Part shown: positions 51,861 through 61,600 of the stretch, piece by piece | How positions within the stretch are numbered: position 1 is the first letter of the stretch | How the letters are laid out: each line of letters begins with the position of its first letter | From: Lysobacteraceae bacterium | GTDB taxonomy: Bacteria; Bdellovibrionota; UBA1018; JAGTJX01 | Length of the DNA: 64,000 nucleotides | Reading direction: 5' to 3' | Assembly: GCA_023657465.1 (NCBI GenBank) | Contig: JAGTJX010000001.1 | Coordinates: 710,358 to 774,357, forward strand | The notes under the pieces: generated by a model | Told to the model about the DNA's origin: nothing | The model's database searches: none | The model's input: only the letters and a program-made list of their open reading frames with translations | Made by a program: the position numbers and the translations under genes

Positions 51861-52512
51861 TCCAAAAAATATTCTCTTGAGCCTTGCTTATCTTCCCGTA
51901 ATCCCTATGACCGTTTTCTATTTAGGATGGCTAGGTTATGGATACTATACATTTACGACAGATCCTGCTTCAGATTATTCTCTGAAGTTAAAAGATATCC
52001 AGACTTCAAAAACTACGATCGAAACGCTTCGAAAGAAGCGAAAAGACCAAGACCAGTTTTACAAAAGTCTTGAAGAGAGAAAAGCTCGACTCATTGAAGT
52101 TTCACAAAAACTTGCGAAAACAAAATCACTCCTTAGCGAAGAGATGGATCTACCTTCACTTCAGAAGCTCATTCTCACTGAAGCTCAGAGAATTGGTCTT
52201 CAAGTCGTGAGTTGGCAGCCAGGTGTTGAAACCGTTACAGAAAACTACGTGCAACGATCATTTGATCTCGAAGTGAAAGGATTATACTTTAAATTATTAG
52301 CGTTTTATCAACGCATGGCTAACTCATCTAAGATCATTCGCATTGAAGATTTTGATCTCACGGCTCCTAATCCAACACAGAAGTACGTTGAGCTTAATGT
52401 GAAGATGAAACTTCTCGCCTTCAGATACAACGCTTCAAAAGCTGACGATATTGCAAATGAAGCTTCTAAAACACAAGTGAGCCCTCCACAGACAGGGGGT
52501 CAGAAAAAATGA
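51847..52512 (+). CDS. pilO: type IV pilus assembly protein PilO
   Basis: The 221-residue protein has an N-terminal transmembrane helix (about 13-32), a coiled coil (residues about 45-90) with alternating Lys, Glu and Leu, and a periplasmic ferredoxin-like domain ending in YVELNVKMKLLAFRY. Homology to PilO rests on this layout and on gene order, as PilO sequences are weakly conserved. It overlaps pilN by 14 bases and pilP by four. Confidence 0.88.
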   Translation: MAAVNPKNILLSLAYLPVIPMTVFYLGWLGYGYYTFTTDPASDYSLKLKDIQTSKTTIETLRKKRKDQDQFYKSLEERKARLIEVSQKLAKTKSLLSEEMDLPSLQKLILTEAQRIGLQVVSWQPGVETVTENYVQRSFDLEVKGLYFKLLAFYQRMANSSKIIRIEDFDLTAPNPTQKYVELNVKMKLLAFRYNASKADDIANEASKTQVSPPQTGGQKK

Positions 52513-52970
52513 CAATCATTTTTTTTATGAATTTTATTTTTTCGAATTACTCTTGGGCTGAAACTGCACAGAACACAATTCCTGTCAGTGGGGCTTCTCT
52601 TGATGCTTCAGTAACTGAAGGTGCTATAGAAGCGATGACGGTCGAGCAACTCATGCAGATCAGAGATCCCTTTCAGATGCCGGTAGTGATCACGAAACAA
52701 GCGACCAAGAAAGTAGCAGAGCTTGAAACTATTCCCATCGAACAACTCAATTTGGTTGGAGTGATCTCTGGACCAGACAAAGTCCGAGCCATGCTCGTAG
52801 GACCTGGCGACAAAACTTTTATTATTAGCCAAGGAATCAAAGTCGGAATTAAGGGTGGAGTTGTTAAGAAGATTACAAAAAAAGAAGTGAGAGTTTTAGA
52901 ACGAGCTGAAAACCCATTGGGTCAGCTTGAGGATGTTTGGCAATCTATATCTTTAGGAGATAAAAAATAA
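52509..52970 (+). CDS. pilP: type IV pilus assembly protein PilP
   Basis: PilP links the PilN/PilO complex to the secretin PilQ. The 153-residue protein has an N-terminal signal sequence, RDPFQMP and the PilP core LNLVGVISGPDKVRAMLVGP followed by a strand-rich domain. Most PilP proteins are lipoproteins, but no Cys is seen in the signal region here. This one would be either cleaved by signal peptidase I (near Ser-Trp-Ala) or anchored by its helix. The stop shares a base with pilQ's ATG. Confidence 0.88.
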   Translation: MTIIFFMNFIFSNYSWAETAQNTIPVSGASLDASVTEGAIEAMTVEQLMQIRDPFQMPVVITKQATKKVAELETIPIEQLNLVGVISGPDKVRAMLVGPGDKTFIISQGIKVGIKGGVVKKITKKEVRVLERAENPLGQLEDVWQSISLGDKK

Positions 52971-54880
52971 TGAAGAATCAAATTTATACTCTCATCTTTA
53001 TAATACAGAGTGCTTCTGCATTTGCTGCTAGCGAAATTGGTTCTGTGAAGTTCTCAGTAGACCGAACATCAAATGAATCCGTCATTGAGATTTCGAGTAG
53101 TGAAGCAATCAAATACACCTCTCAGCCTAATTCTGAGGACCGTCAGCTCATCATCGATTTACCAGGTACGAAGTTGCTAGACTCTGCTCCTAAGTCTATT
53201 GATGCATCCTCTTACCCAAGCGTAGTGAGCCTTGTTTCTACTTATGCAGTGGATGACACTCCAGATCTCACTCGTATGGTTGTGCAGATGAGAGAATGGC
53301 AAGAACCTGTAGTGAGTGGATCTGGGAACACGATACGTATTGCTGTTCCTGCAAGTCCTGCGGTAGTAGCTGCTATGAAAGAAATGGGAGAAGCAGCTCC
53401 GTCAGCACCCCCAGTAGAAGCGCCTGCGGCTAAACCAAAAACTGTTGCTAAGAAAATTGAAAATAAATCAGCTCCTAATTCAGAGGATGATGAAATTGCT
53501 GATGCAGCAGCTGCGGATGATCGTATGGGCGAGTTTCTAAATGCTCACGATAAACAAGTTTTTAAAGGGAAGCCCATCACTCTCCAAGCGAGAGATATGG
53601 AAGTCAGAGATATCATTCGACTCATTGGAGATGCAAGTGGGTTCAATATCATCATCGCTGATGATGTGAATGGTAGATTAACTCTCTCACTTACAGACGT
53701 TCCCTGGGATCAAGTTTTGGATATTGTTTTAAGATCACTAAACTTAGGTGCTGATCGAACCAATAATGTGCTTAGGATCATGCCGATGGGAAGACTGGTT
53801 CAACAGAAAAACGATGAACAACGCCTAAAAGATGTGAGTAGCTCCTCTGAGCCTAGAATCACAAAGATTATTCCTGTGAATTATGCAAACCCTGACGAGC
53901 TGATCTCGACAGTGCAAGAGTTTGTGAATAGTAGAAATTCAGGTTCATCCAATAGTGCAGTTAAGGCAGTTGTTAGGGTCGACCGCAGAACAAACAGTAT
54001 TGTCATGCAAGATACACAAGAAGGTATTGATAAGACGGTGAAGCTCATTCAGCTTTTGGATACTCAAACCCCTCAAGTCATGATTGAAGCCAAGATTGTT
54101 GATGCAAGCGAAGGTTTCGCTAAAACAATCGGTGGAAGCTTAGGCTTTGGTAGTGTTGCGAGTGACTCAAGTGAAGCGTATTTAACTTCGTTTGCAGGTG
54201 GTAATCCAATTGATGCTTTAATTTCAGGATCAAACTTCAATGGATCTACGGTACTAAGTGGAGGAAGGGAATTTGCTACTCTTTCAGCGCAGCCTACTGC
54301 ATCTGGAGCTGCATTTGGAGCAACATTTAGAACAGCGTTTATACCAGGTGTTGAGAGAATCAATGCGATCCTAGCAATGACTGAGAGTGAGCAGCAAGCA
54401 AAAGTCGTCTCATCACCAAGGGTTGTGGTTCTGAATAAAGAATCAGCAAGTATCGTTCAAGGTATTCCAATTCTTATTCCAAAAGTTACCAATAACGCTG
54501 CCGGTTCTGCTCAAGGTATTGAATCTTCTCAGGCTAAGATTAGCTTAAGCGTCACTCCTCAAGTGACTAATGATGAGAGTGTGCTGATGCAACTCAGTAT
54601 TTCACGTGACTCTACTTCGGCGGGTCCAGGAGGCACGAGTCTTCCTGCGGATAGGAATATCACCACTAAAGTGCTAGTTGAGAGTGGTACAACTCTTGTG
54701 ATCGGTGGAGTTTACTCTTCAGAAGAGTCCAAAGCTGAATCAGGATTCCCATTCTTGAGAAAACTTCCACTGATTGGAAACTTTTTTGGATCTGAGACTT
54801 CTAATAAGTCTCGTTCAGAGCTCTTTATTTTCATCACTCCGAAAATCTTGAATACTAAGAAATCTGGGATTTCTACTTGA
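52970..54880 (+). CDS. pilQ: type IV pilus secretin PilQ
   Basis: PilQ forms the outer-membrane pore for the pilus. The 636-residue precursor has a signal peptide, one AMIN domain (about 20-125), a Pro/Ala-rich linker, a secretin N-domain (QARDMEVRDIIRLIGD) and a NolW-type domain (VNYANPDELISTVQEFV). The C-terminal secretin channel has VVSSPRVVVLNKESA, SVTPQVTNDESV and TTLVIGGVYSSEE. A single AMIN domain makes it shorter than Myxococcus PilQ. It overlaps the following TPR gene by four bases. Confidence 0.96.
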   Translation: MKNQIYTLIFIIQSASAFAASEIGSVKFSVDRTSNESVIEISSSEAIKYTSQPNSEDRQLIIDLPGTKLLDSAPKSIDASSYPSVVSLVSTYAVDDTPDLTRMVVQMREWQEPVVSGSGNTIRIAVPASPAVVAAMKEMGEAAPSAPPVEAPAAKPKTVAKKIENKSAPNSEDDEIADAAAADDRMGEFLNAHDKQVFKGKPITLQARDMEVRDIIRLIGDASGFNIIIADDVNGRLTLSLTDVPWDQVLDIVLRSLNLGADRTNNVLRIMPMGRLVQQKNDEQRLKDVSSSSEPRITKIIPVNYANPDELISTVQEFVNSRNSGSSNSAVKAVVRVDRRTNSIVMQDTQEGIDKTVKLIQLLDTQTPQVMIEAKIVDASEGFAKTIGGSLGFGSVASDSSEAYLTSFAGGNPIDALISGSNFNGSTVLSGGREFATLSAQPTASGAAFGATFRTAFIPGVERINAILAMTESEQQAKVVSSPRVVVLNKESASIVQGIPILIPKVTNNAAGSAQGIESSQAKISLSVTPQVTNDESVLMQLSISRDSTSAGPGGTSLPADRNITTKVLVESGTTLVIGGVYSSEESKAESGFPFLRKLPLIGNFFGSETSNKSRSELFIFITPKILNTKKSGIST

Positions 54881-55449
54881 TCAAGAATCCTCTGATTTAT
54901 ACTTATTTAAAAAAATTTCAGGAAGATCCTCAGTCCCGAGTTTTCGCTCCGCTTTCAGAAGCTTACAGAAAAGCAGGATTAGTGGATGAGGCCATTGCTA
55001 TTGCTCAAGAAGGACTCGCACACCATCCTCACTTCATGGGAGGCAGGGTGGCCTTGGCGAGAGCACTATTCGATAAGAAGCGATATCCACTAGTCATTGA
55101 AACGCTCACACCTGTAATCAGAGAGGCTCCTGATAACATAGTTGCTCAAAGACTGTTTGCTGAGAGTTGCTTGATTCAAGGGCAGTTTGCGCAGGCTTTA
55201 GACGCTTACAAAATGCTACTTTATTTGAACCCAAAAGACCAAGAAGTGGCACGCCTCATCAAAGAGATTGAACCTCAAGCTTACGACAAAGGTAATATTG
55301 TATTGCAGGCTGATTATCAGGTAAAAATGGCTTCAAAAGCGATAGATGATGATCCAGTCCTCAAGCGTTCAGAATGGATGAGACGCATTGAAAAACTCCA
55401 AGATATGCTGAAGCATGTCGAGAGATATCGCGTTGACTCTTCTCGTTAA
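54877..55449 (+). CDS. TPR-repeat protein following pilQ
   Basis: The 190-residue protein starts at a TTG that overlaps the pilQ stop (TTGA). It consists of about three tetratricopeptide-type helix pairs: VFAPLSEAYRKAGLVDEAIA, GGRVALARALFDKKRYPLVI and VAQRLFAESCLIQGQFAQAL. A polar tail follows. There is no signal peptide, so it is cytoplasmic. Coupled translation with pilQ suggests a pilus-related scaffold or regulator, but nothing shows the partner. Confidence 0.82.
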   Translation: MIKNPLIYTYLKKFQEDPQSRVFAPLSEAYRKAGLVDEAIAIAQEGLAHHPHFMGGRVALARALFDKKRYPLVIETLTPVIREAPDNIVAQRLFAESCLIQGQFAQALDAYKMLLYLNPKDQEVARLIKEIEPQAYDKGNIVLQADYQVKMASKAIDDDPVLKRSEWMRRIEKLQDMLKHVERYRVDSSR

Positions 55450-55470
55450 CTTAGGTACCAATTACGGACT

Positions 55471-56040
55471 ATGTCATCATACGCAACGAACCAATTCCGC
55501 AAGGGACTCAAGCTCGAAATCGAAGGTGTTCCTTACCAAATCGTAGAATTTCAACATGTCAGTCCAGGTAAGGGTGCTGCTTTCACGAGAACTAAGCTCA
55601 GAAATCTTTTGACTACGAACGTAACCGAAAAAAGTTTTCGTTCAGGCGACAAAGTGGATTCTGCGAATATTGAAATCAAAGAGATGCAATACCTCTATAA
55701 AGACTCAGAAGGTTATCATTTCATGAATACCGCAAACTACGAACAGGTTGCACTTTCTGAAGAGAGACTTGCAGAGAATGTTGGCTATCTTCAAGAAAAT
55801 CTTCAAATTAACGTCATGTATTATAACGAGCGTCCGATCGGTGTTGAATTACCCACATTCGTTGAACTCAAAGTGATTGAATCCATGCCAGGCGTAAAAG
55901 GTAATACTTCATCAGGCGCACAAAAAATTGCAAAGTTAGAAACAGGCGCAGAAGTATCGGTTCCACTCCATATTTCTGAAGGCGATATTCTTAAGATTGA
56001 TACTAGGGATGGAAGCTACATTGAAAAAGTCAATAAATAA
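55471..56040 (+). CDS. efp: translation elongation factor P
   Basis: EF-P relieves ribosome stalling at proline runs. The 189 residues give the normal three-domain form. NQFRKGLKLEIEGVPYQIVE opens the KOW-like domain, and the modification loop is VSPGKGAAFTR with Lys34 at the tip, so a Lys-modifying (EpmA-type) or unmodified EF-P is expected. GNTSSGAQKIAKLETGAEV and EGDILKIDTRDGSYIEK close the protein. The accB start lies 32 bases inside its end. Confidence 0.97.
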   Translation: MSSYATNQFRKGLKLEIEGVPYQIVEFQHVSPGKGAAFTRTKLRNLLTTNVTEKSFRSGDKVDSANIEIKEMQYLYKDSEGYHFMNTANYEQVALSEERLAENVGYLQENLQINVMYYNERPIGVELPTFVELKVIESMPGVKGNTSSGAQKIAKLETGAEVSVPLHISEGDILKIDTRDGSYIEKVNK

Positions 56041-56536
56041 CAAATCAAAAAAGTCTGTAAAATCAAAAGTAAAACCAGCAAAAAAGCAATCAAATGCCCC
56101 CTGGAATTACGGTCAAATTGAAGAGCTACTTGAGTTTCTTCGTGATCATGGCGTGAACAAGTTTGAGTTTCAAAATAAGGAACACAAGATCTCTCTCGAA
56201 GTGTATGGTGGTGGATCTGTAACGAGTTCACCTATTTTACAAAAAAGAGTAGTAGAGGTCGCACCGCAAACACCTCAAGTTCAAGAAGAAGATATGAGGC
56301 TTAAGAAAATCACTTCCCCATTCGTTGGAACATTCTATACAGCAGCATCACCCACCTCTTCACCTTATGTGAAGGATGGCCAGTCCGTTAAAAAAGGAGA
56401 TGTCCTCTGTATTGTTGAAGCAATGAAGCTCATGAACGAAATTGAGTCTGAGATTTCAGGAAAAGTTCGTAGCGTGCTTGCAGAGAACGGACAACCCGTC
56501 GAATACGGTCAGCCACTGTTTTTAGTTGAGGTTTAA
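56009..56536 (+). CDS. accB: biotin carboxyl carrier protein of acetyl-CoA carboxylase
   Basis: AccB carries the carboxyl group on biotin for malonyl-CoA formation. The 175-residue protein has a Lys-rich N-terminus, the dimer/linker part (IEELLEFLRDHGVNKFEF) and a C-terminal lipoyl-like domain with the biotinylation site VEAMKLMNEIES (target Lys in AMKLM). ATG 56009 is used; a TTG at 55997 is a less likely start. The N-terminus overlaps efp, and the stop shares a base with accC's start, so efp-accB-accC form one unit. Confidence 0.93.
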   Translation: MEATLKKSINNKSKKSVKSKVKPAKKQSNAPWNYGQIEELLEFLRDHGVNKFEFQNKEHKISLEVYGGGSVTSSPILQKRVVEVAPQTPQVQEEDMRLKKITSPFVGTFYTAASPTSSPYVKDGQSVKKGDVLCIVEAMKLMNEIESEISGKVRSVLAENGQPVEYGQPLFLVEV

Positions 56537-57897
56537 TGGCTCCTAAACAATTCAAAAAGATTCTGATCGCCAACCGCGGAGAAATTGCTCTACGTGTGAT
56601 CCGCGCTTGTAAGGAAATGGGCATCAGTACAGTTGCAGTATACTCACAAAGCGATGAGAGCTCTCTTCATGTGAAGCTCGCAGATGAAGCGGTTTGCATA
56701 GGACCTTCAAACCCAAAAGACAGCTACTTAAACGTAGCGAACATCATCACTGCGGCCGATGTCACGGGAGCAGATGCTATTCACCCAGGCTATGGTTTTC
56801 TCTCTGAAAATGCTGATTTTGCTAAACAAGTAGAAGAGTGTGGAATTACTTTTATTGGCCCGAATCCAGCTGCAATTGCTGCAATGGGTGAGAAGATTCA
56901 AGCAAAAAGAATTGCTCAAGATGCAGGTGTACCTTTGTTAGCAGGAGGTCTAAGAGCAGTCTCAGGGCTAGAAGATGCTCTCAAAGAGGCCTCTCATACT
57001 GGCTATCCTGTGATGCTTAAGGCAGCTGCTGGCGGAGGTGGTCGTGGTATTCACGTAGTTTATACTCCTAAGCAACTCACTCAGAATTTTGATCGCATAC
57101 AAACCGAAGTGAGTGCTTCGTTTAAGAGTAAGGATATTTATATTGAAAAATATATTGCCCATCCGAGACATGTCGAAATTCAGGTTTTATGCGATAAGCA
57201 TGGCAATCTAATCCATTTGGGTGAACGTGATTGCACCGTTCAACGCAGACATCAGAAGATCATCGAAGAGTCTCCGAGTTCAATTCTGACCGAGTCTGTT
57301 CGTAAAAAAATGGGCGAAGCTTCTCTAGCCCTCTGCAAGCTAGTGAACTATGACAGCGTGGGGACAGTAGAGTTTCTCATCGATCAAGACACTGGAAAAT
57401 ATTATTTCATGGAAATGAATACTCGTATCCAAGTCGAGCACACTGTTACAGAAATGGTGACAGGTATTGATCTTATTAAAGAACAGATTAATGTTGCTGC
57501 TGGATTTCCGCTGACCATTAAACAGTCAGATGTTCGTTTAGGGTCCTGTGCGATTGAATGCAGAATCAATGCAGAAGATTCTGTAAGATTTATTCCTTCT
57601 CCTGGACTGATTACGGGTGTTAATTTTCCAGGTGGTTTTGGTGTGAGAGTAGACTCATTCATCTACACTCAATACAAAGTCGTGCCTTACTATGATTCGC
57701 TCGTTGCCAAATTGATTTGTCATGCTCCTACTCGTCAAGAAGCCATCGCGAAAATGCGGCAAGCTCTTGACGAATTTGTGATCGAAGGAATCAAATCTAA
57801 TCTTGATTTACATCGCCAAATTATGCGCAGTAAACTCTTCAAAGAGGGTGATTTTGACACCCACTTTTTAGAGGAGTTTCTACCTAAGTACGAGTAA
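56536..57897 (+). CDS. accC: biotin carboxylase subunit of acetyl-CoA carboxylase
   Basis: AccC carboxylates the biotin on AccB using ATP and bicarbonate. The 453-residue protein starts with KKILIANRGEIALRVIRACK, then HPGYGFLSENADF, the ATP-grasp glycine loop LKAAAGGGGRGIHV and the catalytic EMNTRIQVEHTVTEMVTG. RINAEDSVRFIPSPG follows. Length and motifs are as in E. coli AccC. The accA/accD carboxyltransferase genes are not in the window. Confidence 0.97.
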   Translation: MAPKQFKKILIANRGEIALRVIRACKEMGISTVAVYSQSDESSLHVKLADEAVCIGPSNPKDSYLNVANIITAADVTGADAIHPGYGFLSENADFAKQVEECGITFIGPNPAAIAAMGEKIQAKRIAQDAGVPLLAGGLRAVSGLEDALKEASHTGYPVMLKAAAGGGGRGIHVVYTPKQLTQNFDRIQTEVSASFKSKDIYIEKYIAHPRHVEIQVLCDKHGNLIHLGERDCTVQRRHQKIIEESPSSILTESVRKKMGEASLALCKLVNYDSVGTVEFLIDQDTGKYYFMEMNTRIQVEHTVTEMVTGIDLIKEQINVAAGFPLTIKQSDVRLGSCAIECRINAEDSVRFIPSPGLITGVNFPGGFGVRVDSFIYTQYKVVPYYDSLVAKLICHAPTRQEAIAKMRQALDEFVIEGIKSNLDLHRQIMRSKLFKEGDFDTHFLEEFLPKYE

Positions 57898-57904
57898 AAT
57901 TTAA

Positions 57905-57921
57905 TGTGGAGACCCTCCACA
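57905..57921 (+). promoter_or_regulatory. hairpin covering the ribosome binding site of the next gene
   Basis: TGTGGAG (57905-57911) and CTCCACA (57915-57921) form a perfect seven-base stem with a three-base loop, just before a TTG start at 57923. The GGAG of the presumed binding site is inside the stem, so translation of the next gene may be held low or made conditional. Confidence 0.55.
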
Positions 57922-57922
57922 A

Positions 57923-58678
57923 TTGGATCAGAAAAAACTCGACGTGAATGACACGCTTAAGACAGCGCAAATCCTCAGAAACGAAGGACTTTTTGAAGAC
58001 GCAAAGCATACGCTGAGGAAACTCATTTCTCAGTTTCCTGATGACTTGCGTGCTCGCACTCAGCTTGAAGAAATCCAAAAAGAAGAACTCACTCTGATCA
58101 TGAAAGAAGTTCAAACGGGAATTGATAAGCCTAGGTCGCGTTTTGCGCCACCTCCAAAGATACTTGTAGAGGACTCAGATTCAATCATTCAAAAACTCAA
58201 TCGTGATTTGAATTTAGGATTAGTAGCAGCTGAAAAAAAACCTCACATAACGATATCGCTTCGAAAAGATAAATTAACTTCAGAACTTTCAGTCAAAGAC
58301 AGAATTGATTTGGGAATTGGGTTCTTGCAGATGAACCTTTATGTTTCAGCAATTGATCATTTTAGAATAGCTTTAACTCAAATCCAGAAAAGACCCGAAA
58401 GCTACACGCATGAGATTATTGTTTCTGTTATAGAACTACTCTGCACAGCCTACGTCGAGGGCGGAGAAGCGTTTGATGCAGTTTTATTACTTGAAGCCAC
58501 TTTGTCAGACAACCTCCTTCCTGGTCATATGAAGATTGGTCTGATGTACTGGATGGCAAGAGCGCAACTAAAAGTATCACAAAAAGAAATTGCTATCATG
58601 TGGTTTGAAGAAGTGAAGAAAAGAGATTCTGAATATCGTGATGTTGAGTACAGACTGAGAACGTTGGGACAGAAATGA
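57923..58678 (+). CDS. TPR-like helical protein upstream of tamB-like gene
   Basis: The 251-residue cytoplasmic protein starts at TTG. Two clusters of helical repeats are seen: LKTAQILRNEGLFEDAKHTL with ISQFPDDLRARTQLE, and IDLGIGFLQMNLYVSAIDHF with LLEATLSDNLLPGHMKIGLM. A polar linker of about 50 residues joins them. The arrangement resembles TPR scaffold proteins. Its stop overlaps the tamB-like start by four bases. A role in envelope biogenesis is inferred from that coupling only. Confidence 0.78.
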   Translation: MDQKKLDVNDTLKTAQILRNEGLFEDAKHTLRKLISQFPDDLRARTQLEEIQKEELTLIMKEVQTGIDKPRSRFAPPPKILVEDSDSIIQKLNRDLNLGLVAAEKKPHITISLRKDKLTSELSVKDRIDLGIGFLQMNLYVSAIDHFRIALTQIQKRPESYTHEIIVSVIELLCTAYVEGGEAFDAVLLLEATLSDNLLPGHMKIGLMYWMARAQLKVSQKEIAIMWFEEVKKRDSEYRDVEYRLRTLGQK

Positions 58679-61600
58679 AAATAGGTAGAAGAAAAAAAAT
58701 TCTATACTTATTTATCTTTATTGTTTTTGCATCTGCTTTTGGCTTCATGCAGTTCATTCAGAGTGAAACGTTTGTTAAGTTAGCGATGAAAGTCGCAACC
58801 CGCTATATTCCCAAAAACTCTGGTATTCAAGCTGATTTTAGTAATTTGGAAATTCATCTTTTCCCGCCTGGAATTTCAATCAATGATGCAAAAGTTTCTT
58901 TCGAGCAAGAAAATATAGCTCATGTGCCAGGTGGTTCGAAGTTTCAATCCAAGGTAATGGGTATTTACTTCCACCCGCTGCAGTTGTTTTCCCGGGATTT
59001 AAGAGCTCAGGTTTTTGAAATAGAAGAAGGAATGGTTTCTGTAGAACTTAAAACTGCTGAAAAAGAAGAACATAACCAGAAGAAAGATCAGAAAATTAAT
59101 GTAGTCTGGGATCAGTTGCTCAAGCTAAGGTTTGAAGGACTGAGTCTCAAAAAGACGATTGTAGAGCTTAATCTTCCAGACGAAAAAATCAAAGTCAGAT
59201 GGAATGCTGAAAAGTTTATTCTGAGGCAAGAGATAATTTCTGGATCTTTAGGTTATGGAATGGACTTAGCCATTTCGGAGTTTCTACTCAATGACCTTAA
59301 GAAGAACCAAAAAATTGAAGTCACTCAATTGAAAGTTTCAGGCATTGCTTCTCCGAAACTCGTGAGACTAAGTCAGGTCGAACTTATTGCCGATGGTGTA
59401 AGTGTGACTGCTTCAGGGCAACTGGATGGAGATGTTCTTTCGTCGGGTAATCTACCATCAAAGGGCGAGGTGAAACTAAAAGTTGACTTAGCTAAACTGA
59501 TGGCTTTTGCAAATCCTAAGGATCAAAAGAACAAACTCTCTGGAACAGCAGAGTTTAATGGAAAAGTTTCAGGCGATCTGAAAGATTCAAAACATACATT
59601 ACAGGCGTCTGGACAACTCGATATGAAGTCTCCCGTATTCAACGGTTGGAGAGCAGATTCACTCAAGGTTGGTGCTGAGTGGGAGCCAACACAAGAATCT
59701 TGGGTCGGACAACTTTCACTTCATGATTTAAAAATATCAGGTAGTCCACTTCCTCGTATACCAGGCACTGCGTATGGTTATGGTGGTGTGGTTTCGATCA
59801 AAGAAGCAATCATTCGCGCGAAACCACTGAGAATTGATCCTCTTGAGATTGAACTTGAGCAAGTTCATCCTCATTGGCTATTAGGAGATGCAGCAGCAGG
59901 AATATTTGCTCTCGACTTCCGTGCTACAGGAAAAATAAAAGTCGCTCTTGATAATCTTGAGAAGAAAAAAGACTTACTCGTTCAAACAGACTTAGACCTT
60001 ATTATTGATTCATTCGTTCTTGATAATCAAAAACGAGATATGAAAAAGCCACTCACAAGAGTGTTTTCTGTACCTAAGATAAGACTTCAAGGAAAATCAA
60101 AAATTGATTCCAACGCATTCACACCTGAAGACATGAATTTACTTATCGGTGAATCTAAACTGATTGTAGGTGGAAACATTGGTTTTGATTCTGGATATAA
60201 CCTAAAAGCAAAAGGTGATGTATTCAATTTAGGTAGCATAGGTTCAATTTCAGAAACTAAGATTATTGGTACTGGAAAAATAGATGTTCATGTACATGGA
60301 CCTGGTGATGATGTTCGAATTGATATCGATGCAGATTTGAAAGATGCATCATATCTTGATCTCAACTTAGGTTCACTGAAAGGAAAAATTTCTTTTTTAG
60401 ATGCTCGTAACCAAATAGAGTTTACAAAAGTACAACTCATGCAAGGGACGACTCAATACATGGGTAATGGTGTTTTAGATGTAGGTAAAATTGAAAAAGC
60501 AAATCTAGACTTCACTATTACGAAGGGTGAATTTCAGGATCTTACTTTTATTTTTGATCATTTTGTCAAAAAAATTAGCTGGTACCCAACTGATCTCACG
60601 GGATCCATCAGTGGAGACGTGCAAGTCCGTGGAGGCCTCTCCATGTCAGAGCTCATCATCAAGTCTGATCTCAAATTCAAAGACGCAGAGTACAAGGGAG
60701 AACGAGTTCATCACGGTAGACTAGTGGGTGGCTATACTCGTGGTGACTATGCAATTGATCGTGCTTCGCTCGTCAAGCAGAGGAAGGAAATCATTGGGAG
60801 CATTTCATACAACGACAAAGATGGAGTGGATTGGACAATCAGTACTCAAGACCTAGATTTGAATGAAATTGACTGGATTGGAAGTTTGGATCTTCCTATT
60901 CGTGGAGCAATAAATTGGAGCAGTACAGGCAGTGGCAAGTTTGGAGCTATTAAATCCATTTCAACAGGATCGATTCATGGTCTATCGGTGAGAGGAGAAC
61001 CTTATCCAGATAGTTCAATTAAAATCTCTAGTCAAAAAGGTAATTGGAAAATCAATGGTGATGCACTGAAAGAGATGGGTAAGTTGGATTTAGATTATGA
61101 TTTTAATCCTGCAATCAAAAGTAAGATTAGTTTAAGGGCACAAAAACTAGACTTTGCTCCGCTGTTTATGATTTTAAATCCAAAGTTAGTTAATGATCTG
61201 AACCTCAAGGCAATCATCAGCGGAAGCTTAGATGTTGATTTTAGGTCAGGTCAATTTGAACTCGGTGATGGTCAGTTTACTATTCAAGAATACTTACTTA
61301 AGCGCCAAGGCCACCAGCTTCTTCTCTCAGAACCTGTTCGAACAGAGCTCATGGGAGGCAACTTCGATTTTAAAACCTACAAACTCACAGGGCTTGAAGG
61401 TGATCTTTTACTCAAGTTAAAATCAACTTCTGGAAAGCTGGATGGTTGGTTGTCAGGTGAGGCCGATCTAGGGCTCATCGAGTATCTTACAAATACAGTA
61501 TCTAATTGCACAGGAGTAGCAGATCTCAGTCTTAAAATTGGTGGAACAATCAAAGAGCCAAATATTCTAGGCAATATAGATATATCTCAAGGAGAAGTAA

